Origin: Roseateles_B flavus
GTDB lineage: Bacteria; Pseudomonadota; Gammaproteobacteria; Burkholderiales; Burkholderiaceae_C
DNA length: 63,187 nucleotides
Direction of reading: 5' to 3'
Assembly: GCF_039872765.1 (NCBI RefSeq)
Contig: NZ_JBDPZC010000018.1
Span: 1 to 63,187, forward strand
The notes below the pieces were generated by a model. The model had not been told where the DNA came from, made no database searches, and was given only the letters and a program-made list of their open reading frames with translations. Below, piece by piece: positions 35,253 through 45,374 of the stretch; positions within the stretch are counted from its first letter, which is position 1, and each line of letters starts with the position of its first letter. A program made the position numbers and the translations under genes.

Positions 35253-35636
35253 ATGCGACACAAGCGTTCCATTCCCAACCGCGGCTTCCGTGTGGCCGAC
35301 CAGATCCAGCGCGACCTCTCCGAGCTCATCCGTGAGCTGAAGGATCCCCGCGTCGGCATGGCCACGGTCAATGCCGTCGAGGTGACGCCGGACTACGCCC
35401 ACGCCAAGGTCTTCTTCTCGGTGCTGGTCGGTGACCCGGAGGCGTCGGCCGCCGCGCTGAACGAGGCCGCCGGCTTCCTGCGCAACGGCCTGTTCAAACG
35501 TCTGCAGATCCACACCGTCCCCACCCTGCATTTCCATTACGACCGCAGCATCGAGCGCGCGGCCGAGATGAGCAGCCTGATCGCCAAGGCCAATGCCACC
35601 CGCGTGAAGGACGAAGACGACGACCGCGAGGACTGA
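35253..35636 (+). CDS. rbfA: 30S ribosome-binding factor RbfA
   Basis: 127 residues. The KH-like fold shows FRVADQIQRDLSELIRELKDPRVGMATVNAVEVTPDYAHAKVFFSVL and the typical HTVPTLHFHYDRSIERA before an acidic tail. It binds immature 30S subunits and helps process 16S rRNA. It is preceded by GAAAGGAA. The operon position between infB and truB is the standard one. Confidence 0.95.
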   Translation: MRHKRSIPNRGFRVADQIQRDLSELIRELKDPRVGMATVNAVEVTPDYAHAKVFFSVLVGDPEASAAALNEAAGFLRNGLFKRLQIHTVPTLHFHYDRSIERAAEMSSLIAKANATRVKDEDDDRED

Positions 35637-35672
35637 GCCGCGCGCCGACTCGCCATCCCTGAGAAGAGACTC

Positions 35673-36671
35673 TTGAGCCGTACCCCCGACCTCGCCCCCG
35701 AGCAGGCGCCCGCAGCGCCGGCCCGTGCCCCGCGCCAGCGCATCCAGCGCCGGCCGGTGCATGGCGTGCTCCTGCTGGACAAGCCCCTGGGCCTGTCCAG
35801 CAACGACGCATTGCAAAAGGCGAAGTGGCTGCTGCGTGCCGAAAAGGCCGGCCACACCGGCACCCTGGACCCGCTGGCCACCGGCTTGCTGCCCCTGTGC
35901 TTCGGCGCGGGCACCAAGTTCAGCCAGGTCAGCCTGGACGCCGACAAGGCCTACGAGGCCGTGCTGCAACTGGGCGTCAAGACCAGCACCGGCGACGCCG
36001 AGGGCGAGGTCCTGCAGCGCCGCCCGGTGGACGTGACGCGCGAGCAGATCGAGGCCGCCTGCGCCGCCTTCACGGGCGAGATAGACCAGGTCCCGCCCAT
36101 GCACTCGGCGCTCAAGCACGAGGGCAAGGCGCTATACGACTACGCACGGCAGGGCATCACCATCGAGCGCCCGGCGCGGCGCGTCACCATTCATCGCATC
36201 GACATCCTCGACTGGCAGGATGGCGAGATCCAACAACTCCGCATTGCCGTCCGATGCACCAAGGGCACCTACATCCGCACCCTGGGCGAGGACATCGGCG
36301 AGCGGCTGGGCTGCGGCGCGCACCTGAGCGCGCTGCGGCGCACCGGCAGCGGTCCGCTGCGGGTGGAAGATGCCATCACCCTGGACGCCCTGGCGGCCAT
36401 GAGTGAAGACGAGCGACTGGCGCTCTTGCGCCCGCCGGACAGCCTGCTGCAGGACTGGCCCGCCCTTCGGCTGGATGCCGACGAGGCCGGGCGATTCCTC
36501 TCGGGCCTGCGGCGACGCGTTGCCGCCGCAGATGCCGGGCAGGTGAGGGTCTACGGACCTGAACCGCAAGCATTCCTGGGCAGCGCACACGTGAAGGCCG
36601 GCGAGCTGATCGCCGATCGGCTGCTGAGTCCGCAGGAGGTGCAGTCCCTCCTGGCCGGGCCCGGCACCTGA
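35673..36671 (+). CDS. truB: tRNA pseudouridine(55) synthase TruB
   Basis: 332 residues from TTG 35673, behind GAGAAGAGA. A Pro/Ala-rich N-terminal extension of about 28 residues precedes the catalytic domain. Catalytic D66 lies in GHTGTLDPLATG. KAYEAVLQLGVKTSTGDAEGE and KGTYIRTLGEDIGERLGCGAHLSALRRTGSG are family-typical. It makes pseudouridine 55 in the T-loop of tRNAs. The C-terminal PUA-like part is present. It probably ends the rimP operon transcript. Confidence 0.94.
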   Translation: MSRTPDLAPEQAPAAPARAPRQRIQRRPVHGVLLLDKPLGLSSNDALQKAKWLLRAEKAGHTGTLDPLATGLLPLCFGAGTKFSQVSLDADKAYEAVLQLGVKTSTGDAEGEVLQRRPVDVTREQIEAACAAFTGEIDQVPPMHSALKHEGKALYDYARQGITIERPARRVTIHRIDILDWQDGEIQQLRIAVRCTKGTYIRTLGEDIGERLGCGAHLSALRRTGSGPLRVEDAITLDALAAMSEDERLALLRPPDSLLQDWPALRLDADEAGRFLSGLRRRVAAADAGQVRVYGPEPQAFLGSAHVKAGELIADRLLSPQEVQSLLAGPGT

Positions 36672-36762
36672 TCCGGCTGATTCCTCGGCCACACCGGCCC
36701 AACGACTGCCCCGCGGCGGCACTTCGGTTCCGCGCCGCAAGACGATTACCTAGCGAGCATTT

Positions 36763-38595
36763 ATGAGCACCCAAATCCGCAACATCGCCATCATTGCCCA
36801 CGTTGACCATGGCAAGACCACCATGGTGGACCAGCTCCTGCGCCAGAGCGGCACCTTCGCCGACCACGAGAAGGTCGTCGACACCGTGATGGACAGCAAT
36901 GCCATCGAGCGCGAGCGCGGCATCACCATCCTGGCCAAGAACTGCGCCGTGTCCTGGGAAGGCACCCACATCAACATCGTGGACACCCCGGGCCACGCGG
37001 ACTTCGGCGGCGAAGTGGAGCGCGCCCTGTCCATGGTGGACGGCGTGGTGCTGCTGATCGATGCGCAAGAGGGCCCCATGCCCCAGACGCGTTTCGTGAC
37101 CAAGAAGGCCCTGGCCCTGGGCCTGCGCCCCATCGTCGTGGTCAACAAGGTGGACAAGCCCGGCGCCAAGCCGGACTCCGTGATCAACGCCGCCTTCGAC
37201 CTGTTCGACAAGCTGGGCGCCACGGACGAACAGCTGGACTTCCCCGTGGTCTACGCCTCGGGCATCAACGGCTGGACCTCGCTGGAAGAGGGCGAGCCCG
37301 GCGCCCAGTGGGGCCCCGACATGTCGGCCCTGTTCAACACCATCCTGAAGCATGTGCCGCCGCAGAAGGGTGACCCCGATGCACCGCTGCAGCTGCAGAT
37401 CTCGGCGCTGGATTTCTCGACCTTCGTCGGCCGCATCGGCGTGGGCCGCATCAGCCAGGGCACCATCAAGCCCGGCATGAACGTGGCCGTGATGGAAGGC
37501 CCGGATGGCAAGACCGTCACCGGCCGTATCAACCAGGTGCTGACCTTCCAGGGGCTGGACCGCGTGCAGGTCACCGAGGCCGGCCCGGGCAATATCGTGC
37601 TGATCAACGGCATCGACGAAGTCGGGATCGGTGTGACCGTCACCGACCCGCTCAATCCTCAGCCGCTGCCCATGCTGAAGGTTGACGAGCCGACGCTGAC
37701 GATGAACTTCTGCGTCAACACCAGCCCGCTGGCCGGTCGCGAAGGCAAGTACGTCACCAGCCGCCAGATCTGGGACCGCCTGCAGAAGGAACTGCAGCAC
37801 AACGTGGCCCTGCGCGTGAAGGAAACCGACGAAGACGGCGTCTTTGAGGTCTGCGGCCGTGGCGAACTGCACCTGACCATCCTGCTGGAGAACATGCGCC
37901 GTGAAGGCTACGAGCTGGCCGTGTCCAAGCCCCGCGTGATGTTCAAGGACATCGACGGCGTGAAGTGCGAGCCCATGGAGCTGGTGACGGCCGACGTGGA
38001 AGAAATCCACCAGGGTGGCGTGATGCAGGCCCTGGGTCTGCGCAAGGGCGACCTGGTCAACATGGAGCCGGACGGCCACGGCCGTGTGCGCCTCGAGTAC
38101 CGCATCCCGGCCCGCGGCCTGATCGGCTTCTCCAACGAGTTCATGAACCTGACGCGCGGTTCGGGCCTGATCTCCTCCATCTTCGATGGCTACGAGCCGC
38201 ACAAGGGCGAGATCGGAGGCCGCAAGAACGGCGTGCTGATCTCCATGGACGCCGGTGAGATCTTCACCTACGCCCTGGGCAAGCTGGACGACCGCGGCCG
38301 CATGTTCGTCAAGGCCAATGATCCGGTCTACGAGGGCATGATCGTCGGTATCCACAACCGCGAGAACGACCTGGTGGTCAACGCCACCCGCACCAAGCAG
38401 CTGACCAACTTCCGTGTCAGCGGCAAGGAAGACGCGATCAAGATCACACCGCCGATCGACCTCACGCTGGAGTACGGCGTGGACTTCATCGATGACGACG
38501 AGCTGGTCGAGATCACGCCCAAGAGCGTGCGTCTGCGCAAGCGCTACCTCGTCGAGCACGAGCGCAAGCGCATGTCGCGCGAATCTGCAGCCTGA
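36763..38595 (+). CDS. typA: Ribosome-associated GTPase TypA/BipA
   Basis: 610 residues, full length. The G1 loop AHVDHGKT is at 12-19, with the ERERGITI switch, DTPGHADFGGEVER and NKVDKPGAK. EF-G-like domains follow, and the BipA-specific C-terminal domain contains the GLIGFSNEFMNLTRGSGLISSIFDGYEP region. It binds the ribosome under stress and helps large-subunit assembly. It has its own upstream gap of 91 bp after truB. Confidence 0.97.
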   Translation: MSTQIRNIAIIAHVDHGKTTMVDQLLRQSGTFADHEKVVDTVMDSNAIERERGITILAKNCAVSWEGTHINIVDTPGHADFGGEVERALSMVDGVVLLIDAQEGPMPQTRFVTKKALALGLRPIVVVNKVDKPGAKPDSVINAAFDLFDKLGATDEQLDFPVVYASGINGWTSLEEGEPGAQWGPDMSALFNTILKHVPPQKGDPDAPLQLQISALDFSTFVGRIGVGRISQGTIKPGMNVAVMEGPDGKTVTGRINQVLTFQGLDRVQVTEAGPGNIVLINGIDEVGIGVTVTDPLNPQPLPMLKVDEPTLTMNFCVNTSPLAGREGKYVTSRQIWDRLQKELQHNVALRVKETDEDGVFEVCGRGELHLTILLENMRREGYELAVSKPRVMFKDIDGVKCEPMELVTADVEEIHQGGVMQALGLRKGDLVNMEPDGHGRVRLEYRIPARGLIGFSNEFMNLTRGSGLISSIFDGYEPHKGEIGGRKNGVLISMDAGEIFTYALGKLDDRGRMFVKANDPVYEGMIVGIHNRENDLVVNATRTKQLTNFRVSGKEDAIKITPPIDLTLEYGVDFIDDDELVEITPKSVRLRKRYLVEHERKRMSRESAA

Positions 38596-38684
38596 GGCTG
38601 CATCCTCGCGCGCCATGCGCTGCGCGCAGGCATGTTGCTCCCCCCAGCCCCCCTCCGGGAGGGGGTTCTAGCCAGATAGTTGAG

Positions 38685-38709
38685 AGCGGCCCCGCTGGGG
38701 CCGCTTTGT
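38685..38709 (+). terminator. Terminator-like hairpin after typA
   Basis: AGCGGCCCC (38685-38693) pairs with GGGGCCGCT (38697-38705) around GCT, followed by TTGT. A second GC-rich hairpin (CCCCCTCC/GGGAGGGGG) lies about 30 bp before it. The T-tract is short. Confidence 0.6.
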
Positions 38710-38713
38710 CGTG

Positions 38714-39595
38714 ATGAGCCATCGTCGAGCTGTCCTGTTGATGATTCTGGTGACCCTGCTGTGGAGCACGGCAGGGGTGGTGTCGCGGCATCTGGAGGTC
38801 GCCCGAGGCTTTGAGGTGACGTTCTGGCGCAGCGCCTTCAACGCGCTCTCGCTGGTGCTGGCGCTGTCGTGGATGCGCGGTGCGGCGTTCTGGCGGCAAC
38901 TGCCGCGCATGCCGCGGGCGGTGTGGATCTCGGGGCTGTGCTGGTCGGTGATGTTCACGGCCTTCATGATGGCCATCACCATGACCACGGTCGCCAATGT
39001 GCTGGTCACGATGGCGCTGGGGCCGCTGTTGACGGCCTTGTTCTCGCGGCTCTTCCTGCACCACCGGCTGCCGCTGCGGACCTGGATCGCCATCGTGCTG
39101 GGCAGCGCGGGCATCGCCTGGATGTTCGGGCACGAGATGCAGGGCAGCGCGGCCAGCCTGGCCGGCATGGGCGTGGCCCTGGCCGTGCCGCTGGCGGCCG
39201 CCACCAACTGGACCTTGCTGCAGCGCATTGCCCACAGCGACGCCTCGACGGAGAAGCCGGACATGCTGCCGGCGGTGCTGATCGGCGCCTTGCTGTCTGC
39301 CCTGATGACGCTGCCCATGGCCTGGCCCTTCGAGGCCACCTCGCATGACCTGACCCTGCTGGCCGGCCTGGGCCTGACGCAGCTGGCCATTCCCTGCCTG
39401 CTGGTCGTGCGCCTCACCCGCGTGCTGCCGGCACCCGAGGTGGCCCTGCTGGGCCTGCTCGAGGTGATCTTCGGGGTGTTGTGGGCGTGGTGGGGCGCGG
39501 GGGAAGTCCCGTCTTCCTCCGCCCTCTGGGGTGGTGCTATGGTGCTGGCCGCGCTGGTCGGCAATGAATGGCTGGGCTGGCGGCGCGTGCGTTGA
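38714..39595 (+). CDS. EamA/DMT-family inner-membrane transporter
   Basis: About 293 residues. Ten hydrophobic segments are arranged as two EamA repeats, the first beginning VLLMILVTLLWSTAGVVSRHLE and the second near GVALAVPLAAATNWTLLQRIA. The family exports or imports varied metabolites; substrate unknown. The start is ATG 38714, though GTG 38711 is adjacent. It stands between typA and the hydrolase gene, with no sign of coupling. Confidence 0.85.
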   Translation: MSHRRAVLLMILVTLLWSTAGVVSRHLEVARGFEVTFWRSAFNALSLVLALSWMRGAAFWRQLPRMPRAVWISGLCWSVMFTAFMMAITMTTVANVLVTMALGPLLTALFSRLFLHHRLPLRTWIAIVLGSAGIAWMFGHEMQGSAASLAGMGVALAVPLAAATNWTLLQRIAHSDASTEKPDMLPAVLIGALLSALMTLPMAWPFEATSHDLTLLAGLGLTQLAIPCLLVVRLTRVLPAPEVALLGLLEVIFGVLWAWWGAGEVPSSSALWGGAMVLAALVGNEWLGWRRVR

Positions 39596-39642
39596 GGAGC
39601 CTGCTGAAGGCCACGCGCCCTGAACAATAAAACGGAGTAGTC

Positions 39643-40761
39643 ATGACGTCCCCCCTGATCCCGCAATTGCAGTCCGAGGGCCAGATCCTGGCCGAGGTGA
39701 ACGGCTGCCTGGGCCTGATCACGCTGAACCGCCCGCAGGCGCTCAATGCGCTCTCGCTGGCCATGATCCGCGACCTGACCACCCTGCTGAAGGCGTGGGC
39801 CGCCGAGCCCGGCATCCAGGCCGTGGTTGTCCTGGGCCAGGGCCGCGAGGGCAAGCCGGCGGCTTTCTGCGCCGGCGGGGACATCCGCTTCTTCCACCAG
39901 GCCGCGCTGGCCGGGGACTCGGCCCTGGAGGACTTCTTCACCGAGGAATACGCGCTCAACCACCTCATCCACCGCTTCCCCAAGCCCTATATCGCCCTGA
40001 TGGACGGGGTGGTGATGGGCGGCGGCATGGGCATCAGCCAGGGCGCCCGCCTGCGCGTGCTGACCGAGCATTCCAAACTGGCCATGCCCGAGACCAACAT
40101 CGGCCTCTTCCCGGACGTCGGCGGCGGCTTCTTCCTGGGCCAGTGCCCCGGCTTCACGGGCGAGTGGCTGGCGCTGACCGGCCAGCCCATCGCCGCGGGC
40201 GACGCCATCGAGATGGGCCTGGGCGATGTTTACGTCAAGAGCAGCGTGCTGCCCGAGCTGATCCAGGCGCTGCGCCAGGGCCTGCAGACCAGCGCTGAGC
40301 ATGTGGTGGCCACCGTCATGGAGCGCGTGGACCTGGCCCCCACGCCGGACCACCGCGAGCTGCGCCGCCAGATCGACCGCCACTTCGGCGCCGCCAGCGT
40401 GCAGGCCATCATGGAATCGCTGGCCAGCGATGACAGCGAATGGGCGCGCCATGCCCTGGCCACGCTGCGCAAGCGCTCGCCGCTGATGATGGCAGTGACG
40501 CTGGAGCAGGTGCGCCGCGCCCGCCAGATGAGCCTGGCCGACGATCTCCGCATGGAGCGCGACTTGGTTCACCGCTGCTTCCACCTGCGCCCGGGCGCGG
40601 CCAGCGAGACGGTGGAGGGCATCCGCGCCCTGGCCGTCGACAAGGACCACGCCCCGCGCTGGAACCCCGCCCGCATCGAAGACGTGACGCCCGAGATGGT
40701 GGCCGCCTTCTTCCAGAGCCCCTGGACGGTCCAGGATCATCCCCTGAGCGATCTGGCATGA
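39643..40761 (+). CDS. 3-Hydroxyisobutyryl-CoA hydrolase-type crotonase
   Basis: 372 residues, longer than a simple enoyl-CoA hydratase and matching the HIBCH/ECH_2 form. Motifs are LNRPQALNALSLAMI, AFCAGGDIRFF, YIALMDGVVMGGGMGISQGARLRV, and MPETNIGLFPDVGGGFFL with the catalytic Glu in ETNIG. It hydrolyses 3-hydroxyisobutyryl-CoA in valine breakdown. Other valine-pathway genes are not adjacent. An enoyl-CoA hydratase role cannot be excluded. Confidence 0.85.
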   Translation: MTSPLIPQLQSEGQILAEVNGCLGLITLNRPQALNALSLAMIRDLTTLLKAWAAEPGIQAVVVLGQGREGKPAAFCAGGDIRFFHQAALAGDSALEDFFTEEYALNHLIHRFPKPYIALMDGVVMGGGMGISQGARLRVLTEHSKLAMPETNIGLFPDVGGGFFLGQCPGFTGEWLALTGQPIAAGDAIEMGLGDVYVKSSVLPELIQALRQGLQTSAEHVVATVMERVDLAPTPDHRELRRQIDRHFGAASVQAIMESLASDDSEWARHALATLRKRSPLMMAVTLEQVRRARQMSLADDLRMERDLVHRCFHLRPGAASETVEGIRALAVDKDHAPRWNPARIEDVTPEMVAAFFQSPWTVQDHPLSDLA

Positions 40762-40871
40762 CCTGACCCTTGCCGCCCTCCGGGTGCAGGCACCACAATG
40801 GCGCGCAGGGCCCACCGGCCCTGACGCGCCATCGCTTTTCCGGCGCCCGTCGATCCCATCAGGAGCGCTGC

Positions 40872-42536
40872 ATGCCCACCGACATCGAGATTGCCCAGGC
40901 CGCCACGCTGCGCAAGATCCTCCCCCTGGCGCAGGAACGCCTGGGCCTGCCCGGGGACGAGCTCGTGCCCTACGGCCACTACAAGGCCAAGCTGAGCCTC
41001 GCGGCCCTGCGCCGGCTCGAGAAGCTGCCCCAGCGCGGCAAGCTGGTGCTGGTCACCGCCATCACGCCCACGCCGCCGGGAGAGGGCAAGACCACCACCA
41101 CGGTGGGCCTGGGCGACGGTCTCAACCGCATCGGCGCCAACACCATCATCTGCCTGCGCGAGCCCTCGCTGGGGCCCTGCTTCGGCATGAAGGGCGGGGC
41201 GGCCGGCGGCGGGCATGCGCAGGTCGTGCCCATGGAGGACATCAACCTCCACTTCACCGGCGACTTCCACGCCATCGCCCTGGCCAACAACCTGCTGGCC
41301 GCGATGATCGACAACCACATCCACCACGGCAATGTGCTGGGGCTGGATGTGCGCCGCATCAGCTGGCGCCGCGTGGTGGACATGAACGACCGCGCCCTGC
41401 GCCTGATCACCGCGGGCCTGGGCGGCCCGGGCAATGGCTATCCGCGCGAGGACGGCTTCGACATCGTGGTGGCTTCCGAGGTCATGGCCATCCTGTGTCT
41501 GGCCGACTCGCTGGCGGACCTCAAGCGCCGCCTCGGGCAGATCGTCGTGGGCTACACGGCTGACAAGAAGCCCGTCACCGCCCGCGAGTTGCAGGCCGAC
41601 GGCGCCATGGCGGCGCTGCTGAGGGATGCCATCCAGCCCAATCTGGTCCAGACCCTGGAAGGCAATCCGGCCTTCGTCCACGGCGGGCCCTTCGCCAACA
41701 TCGCGCACGGCTGCAATTCGGTGATGGCCACGCGCACGGCGCTGCGCCTGGCCGACTACGTGGTCACCGAGGCAGGCTTCGGTGCCGACCTGGGCGCCGA
41801 GAAGTTCATCGACATCAAGTGCCGCAAGTCCGGCCTGCGGCCCTCCTGCGCGGTGGTCGTGGCCACCATCCGGGCGCTGAAGCACCACGGCCAGGGCGCG
41901 CCGGACGGCCTCGAGGCCCTGCGCCTGGGCTTGCCCAATCTGGAGCGCCATGTGCACAACGTGCAGCAGCACTACCGGCTGCCGGCCATCGTCTCCATCA
42001 ACCGCTTTGACAGCGACACCCCCGAGGAGATCGCCCTCGTGCAGGCCGCCTGCGAGCGCCTGGGCGTGCGCTGCGTGCTGTCCAGCCACTGGGCGCAGGG
42101 CGGGGCGGGCGCCGAGGCGCTGGCGCGGGCCGTGGTCCAGGCCTGCGAAGGCGAGGCTCCGGCCCTGGGCCTGCTGTACCAGGACGCGGACGGCCTGGCG
42201 CACAAGCTGCAGGCCGTGGCCACGCGCATCTACGGCGCCGAGGACATCGACTTCGAGCCAGCCGCCTTCCGCCAGCTGGAGGAGATCACGGCCCTGGGCC
42301 ATGGCCATCTGCCGGTCTGCATTGCCAAGACGCAGTATTCCTTCAGCAGCGATCCCAAGCGCCTGGGCGCGCCGCAGGGCCATCGCCTGCGCGTACGCGA
42401 GCTGCGACTGCATGCGGGCGCCGAGTTCGTCACCGCCATCTGCGGCGACATCATGACCATGCCCGGCCTGCCCAAGTCCCCTGCGGCCGAGCGCATCGGC
42501 CTGGATGACGGTGGGCGCATCCACGGACTGTTCTGA
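40872..42536 (+). CDS. fhs: Formate-tetrahydrofolate ligase
   Basis: 554 residues from ATG 40872 behind AGGAG; an upstream in-frame extension is not conserved. ATP-binding TPTPPGEGKTTTT lies at 65-77, with REPSLGPCFGMKGGAAGGGHAQVVPMEDINLHFTGD and GGPGNGYPREDGFDI also typical. It makes 10-formyl-THF from formate, THF and ATP for purine and formyl-methionine synthesis or formate assimilation. It is a single gene. Confidence 0.96.
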   Translation: MPTDIEIAQAATLRKILPLAQERLGLPGDELVPYGHYKAKLSLAALRRLEKLPQRGKLVLVTAITPTPPGEGKTTTTVGLGDGLNRIGANTIICLREPSLGPCFGMKGGAAGGGHAQVVPMEDINLHFTGDFHAIALANNLLAAMIDNHIHHGNVLGLDVRRISWRRVVDMNDRALRLITAGLGGPGNGYPREDGFDIVVASEVMAILCLADSLADLKRRLGQIVVGYTADKKPVTARELQADGAMAALLRDAIQPNLVQTLEGNPAFVHGGPFANIAHGCNSVMATRTALRLADYVVTEAGFGADLGAEKFIDIKCRKSGLRPSCAVVVATIRALKHHGQGAPDGLEALRLGLPNLERHVHNVQQHYRLPAIVSINRFDSDTPEEIALVQAACERLGVRCVLSSHWAQGGAGAEALARAVVQACEGEAPALGLLYQDADGLAHKLQAVATRIYGAEDIDFEPAAFRQLEEITALGHGHLPVCIAKTQYSFSSDPKRLGAPQGHRLRVRELRLHAGAEFVTAICGDIMTMPGLPKSPAAERIGLDDGGRIHGLF

Positions 42537-42924
42537 TGCGACACACCCGCGGCCCGGCTGCTGCGGGAAGCCACGGAGCCCCGTGACGGGCCGCCTGCCG
42601 ATACTGCAGGGGCTCGGCCGGGGCCATGACGCCTTCAGTCCGTGCACTGCCGTGAGGCCGGGCGATGCGCTCCGTCCACGGCGGGCCTGAAGCACAACAA
42701 GGCAAGGATGCGCCGGTGCATGCCGCCGGGGCGGGGGATCTCTCGGAGTGAGGCAGGACCGGGCCCGCCAGGCGGGACGGCCTGCACCGTGCAAACCGGG
42801 GCGCGCCCGCTTGTCAGCGAGGGCGCCCCTGCAGGCCGCAGGTCCCCGCGGCCGGCACCGCTGCAGTCCCAGGTGGCGTCGGACGTGCCAGGTCTTGCTA
42901 CCTGCCTGATCTCAGGAGATCGAG
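42537..42924. other. Intergenic region, no gene recognised
   Basis: These 388 bp are very GC-rich with several short hairpins, such as GGGCGCGCCCG and GCGCCC pairs near 42800-42830, but no coding frame stands out. A CAGGTCTTGC motif copy lies at 42889-42898, just before the carboxypeptidase ribosome site. Confidence 0.4.
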
Positions 42925-45243
42925 ATGAAGCAGCAAGGCAGTCGGTTGCAGTTCCCCTCGCGCGCCGTCGCTGGCGCAATCGTCGGCGCGCTTTCGGCGC
43001 TGGCCCTGGCGGGCGGCGGATCCGCCCTGGCCCAGCCCCCGGAGCCCACGCTCATCCAGGGGCGGGAGTCCGACCCGCGGCAGACCATGCGCGCCTACTT
43101 CAGCGATGTGCGAAAGGCCCGGGCCATCGCGCACAGCCGCTATGAGACGCTGGCGTCGCCCTATGAGCTGGGCTATGTGATCGTGCAGGTCAATGCCGAG
43201 GAAGCGCGCGAGCTGCGCGCCCTGGGCTTCCGGCTGGAGCCCGATCCGCACTGGCTGACACAGCAGCGCGAGCAGGCCCGCATGGAATCGGGTGAGCGGC
43301 GCCGCCAGGCCCTGGCCGCGGGGCAGCGCCAGACGCTGGCGGGCATCCCCAACTACAGCTGCTATCCCACCGTCGAGGAGGTCTTCACCGAGGCCCAGGG
43401 CATGGTCAGCGCCAAGCCGCAGCTGGCCAGCTGGATCGACATCGGCGACTCCTGGGAGAAGACCCGCGGCACCGGCGGCTATGACCTGCGGGTGCTCAAG
43501 CTCAGCAACAGCGCGGTGAGCGGCCCCAAGCCCAAACTCTTCGTCAACGCCGGCATCCATGCCCGCGAGTACGCGACCACGCCCCTGGTGCTGGAGTTCG
43601 CGCGGCGCCTGGTCAACGGCCACGGCGTCGATGCCGACGCCACCTGGATCCTGGATCACCACGAGATCCACCTCCTGCTGGCCACCAACCCGGACGGCCG
43701 CAAGAAGGCTGAGACCGGCCTGCTGTGGCGCAAGAACACCAACACTGCCTATTGCGGCGCGACCAGCAACAGCCGTGGCGCGGACCTGAACCGCAATTTC
43801 GGCTTCGGCTGGAACAGCACGGGCGGTTCGGGTTCCAGCGGCAATGCCTGCAATGAGACCTACCGCGGCCCCAGCGCCGCCTCCGAGCCCGAGACCCGGG
43901 CGGTGGAGGCCTACATCCGCTCCCTGTGGACGGACCGCCGCGGGCCGAACCGCAGCGATCCCGCCCCGCTGGACACCAGCGGCATCCACCTGGACATCCA
44001 CAGCCACGGCCGTCTGCTGCTGTGGCCCTGGGGCACGAACGGATCGGTGGCCGCCAACGACGTGCAGCTGGCTACCCTGGGGCGCAAGTTCGCCTACTGG
44101 AACGGCCACACGCCGGAGCGCTCCCTCGACCTCTACGAGACTGACGGCACCAGCGACGGCCCCAGCTACGGCGAGCTGGGCGTGGCCGCCTTCACCTTCG
44201 AGCTGGGCACGGCCTTCTTCGAGCAGTGCAGCTACTACACCAACACCCTGCTGCCAGGGAACATGCCGGCCCTGTTCTATGCCGCCAAGGTCGTGCGTAC
44301 GCCCTACCAGACACCGGCGGGGCCGGACATCACCCAGCTGGCGCTCTCCGCGGGCCGTGTGACGGCCGGCACGCCCGTGACCCTGGATGCACGGGTGGAC
44401 GACACCCGCTACAACCAGAGCAACGGCACCGAGCCCACGCAGGCCGTCGCCGCGGCCGAGGCCTACCTCGACGTGCCGCCCTGGCAGGCGGGGGCGCAGG
44501 CCCTGCCGCTGGCGGCTGTCGACGGCAGCTTCAACAGCAGCGCGGAGGCCGTGCGCGGCACGCTCAACACCACGGGCCTGGCCACGGGCCGGCATCTGGT
44601 CTATGTGCGGGGCCGGGACGCCGCAGGCAACTGGGGCGCCTTCAGTGCAGTCTTTCTGGACATCGGCGGCAGCGGTGGCGGGCAGCCGCCCGTCGCGGCT
44701 TTCGACTACAGCGTCAATGGCCTTGCCGTTCAGTTCACCGACGGCAGCACCGACGACGGCAGCATCGCCAGCCGCCAGTGGAGCTTCGGCGACGGCAGCA
44801 ATGGCAGCGGGACGCCTGTCAGCCACACCTACGCTGCTGCCGGCAGCTACACGGTGCAGCTCACCGTCACCGACAACGAAGGCCTGAGCGCCAGCACCAG
44901 CAAGCTGGTCCAGCTCAGCGACGACGGCGTGCCGGTGCTCACCAAGGGTCAGGTCTTGACAGGTCTTGCGGGCGCCACCGGCAGCTGGCGCTACTGGAAG
45001 GTGGCGGTGCCGGCCGGCACCACCTCGCTGACCGTGAGCACCAGCGGCGGCAGCGGCGACCTGGACCTCTTCACCCGCTCGGGCGCCAAGCCTACGAGCA
45101 GCACCTACAGCTGCCGCAAGCAGGGCAGCACCAATGCCGAGACCTGCACGCTGAGCAATCCGGCCGCCGGCTGGCTCTACATCGGTGTCTACGGCTACGC
45201 CAGTTACAGCAATGCCCAGCTGACGCTCAACTACGTCCCCTGA
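42925..45243 (+). CDS. Secreted M14 zinc carboxypeptidase with PKD and PPC domains
   Basis: 772 residues with a signal peptide (about 1-36, ALALAGGGSALA). The M14 domain spans about 140-450: zinc ligands H212 and E215 (IHAREYATTP), third ligand H359 (HLDIHSHG), general base E426 (FTFELGTAFFEQC). A linker domain is followed by a PKD domain (about 590-675, PPVAAFDYSVNG...WSFGDGSNGSGTPVSHTY) and a C-terminal PPC domain (GDLDLFTRSGAKPTSSTYSCRKQ). It is likely secreted and trims peptides. The TTG-rich stretch GGT CAG GTC TTG at 44947-44958 is unusual in codon use. Confidence 0.9.
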   Translation: MKQQGSRLQFPSRAVAGAIVGALSALALAGGGSALAQPPEPTLIQGRESDPRQTMRAYFSDVRKARAIAHSRYETLASPYELGYVIVQVNAEEARELRALGFRLEPDPHWLTQQREQARMESGERRRQALAAGQRQTLAGIPNYSCYPTVEEVFTEAQGMVSAKPQLASWIDIGDSWEKTRGTGGYDLRVLKLSNSAVSGPKPKLFVNAGIHAREYATTPLVLEFARRLVNGHGVDADATWILDHHEIHLLLATNPDGRKKAETGLLWRKNTNTAYCGATSNSRGADLNRNFGFGWNSTGGSGSSGNACNETYRGPSAASEPETRAVEAYIRSLWTDRRGPNRSDPAPLDTSGIHLDIHSHGRLLLWPWGTNGSVAANDVQLATLGRKFAYWNGHTPERSLDLYETDGTSDGPSYGELGVAAFTFELGTAFFEQCSYYTNTLLPGNMPALFYAAKVVRTPYQTPAGPDITQLALSAGRVTAGTPVTLDARVDDTRYNQSNGTEPTQAVAAAEAYLDVPPWQAGAQALPLAAVDGSFNSSAEAVRGTLNTTGLATGRHLVYVRGRDAAGNWGAFSAVFLDIGGSGGGQPPVAAFDYSVNGLAVQFTDGSTDDGSIASRQWSFGDGSNGSGTPVSHTYAAAGSYTVQLTVTDNEGLSASTSKLVQLSDDGVPVLTKGQVLTGLAGATGSWRYWKVAVPAGTTSLTVSTSGGSGDLDLFTRSGAKPTSSTYSCRKQGSTNAETCTLSNPAAGWLYIGVYGYASYSNAQLTLNYVP

Positions 45244-45374
45244 CAGCCCGGGCGCCCCTGCCACGGGAATCAACGGCAGGGGCCGGGCGGTGTGGCAGCG
45301 CCGCCCGAAATTGCTGCACAATCGCGCCCCCGCCGCCCTGGCTGGGGCGCGATTTCAGTGAGCAGGAGTGTTGT

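Noticed and set aside
36376..38616. 746-codon minus-strand frame over typA
   Set aside because: Antisense shadow; typA is unmistakable on the plus strand.
40770..40871. Possible riboswitch ahead of fhs
   Set aside because: The 110-bp gap has no recognisable THF or other riboswitch core; only a ribosome site is evident.
42898..45321. 807-codon minus-strand frame over the carboxypeptidase gene
   Set aside because: Low-complexity antisense translation without domains; the M14 zinc site lies on the plus strand.
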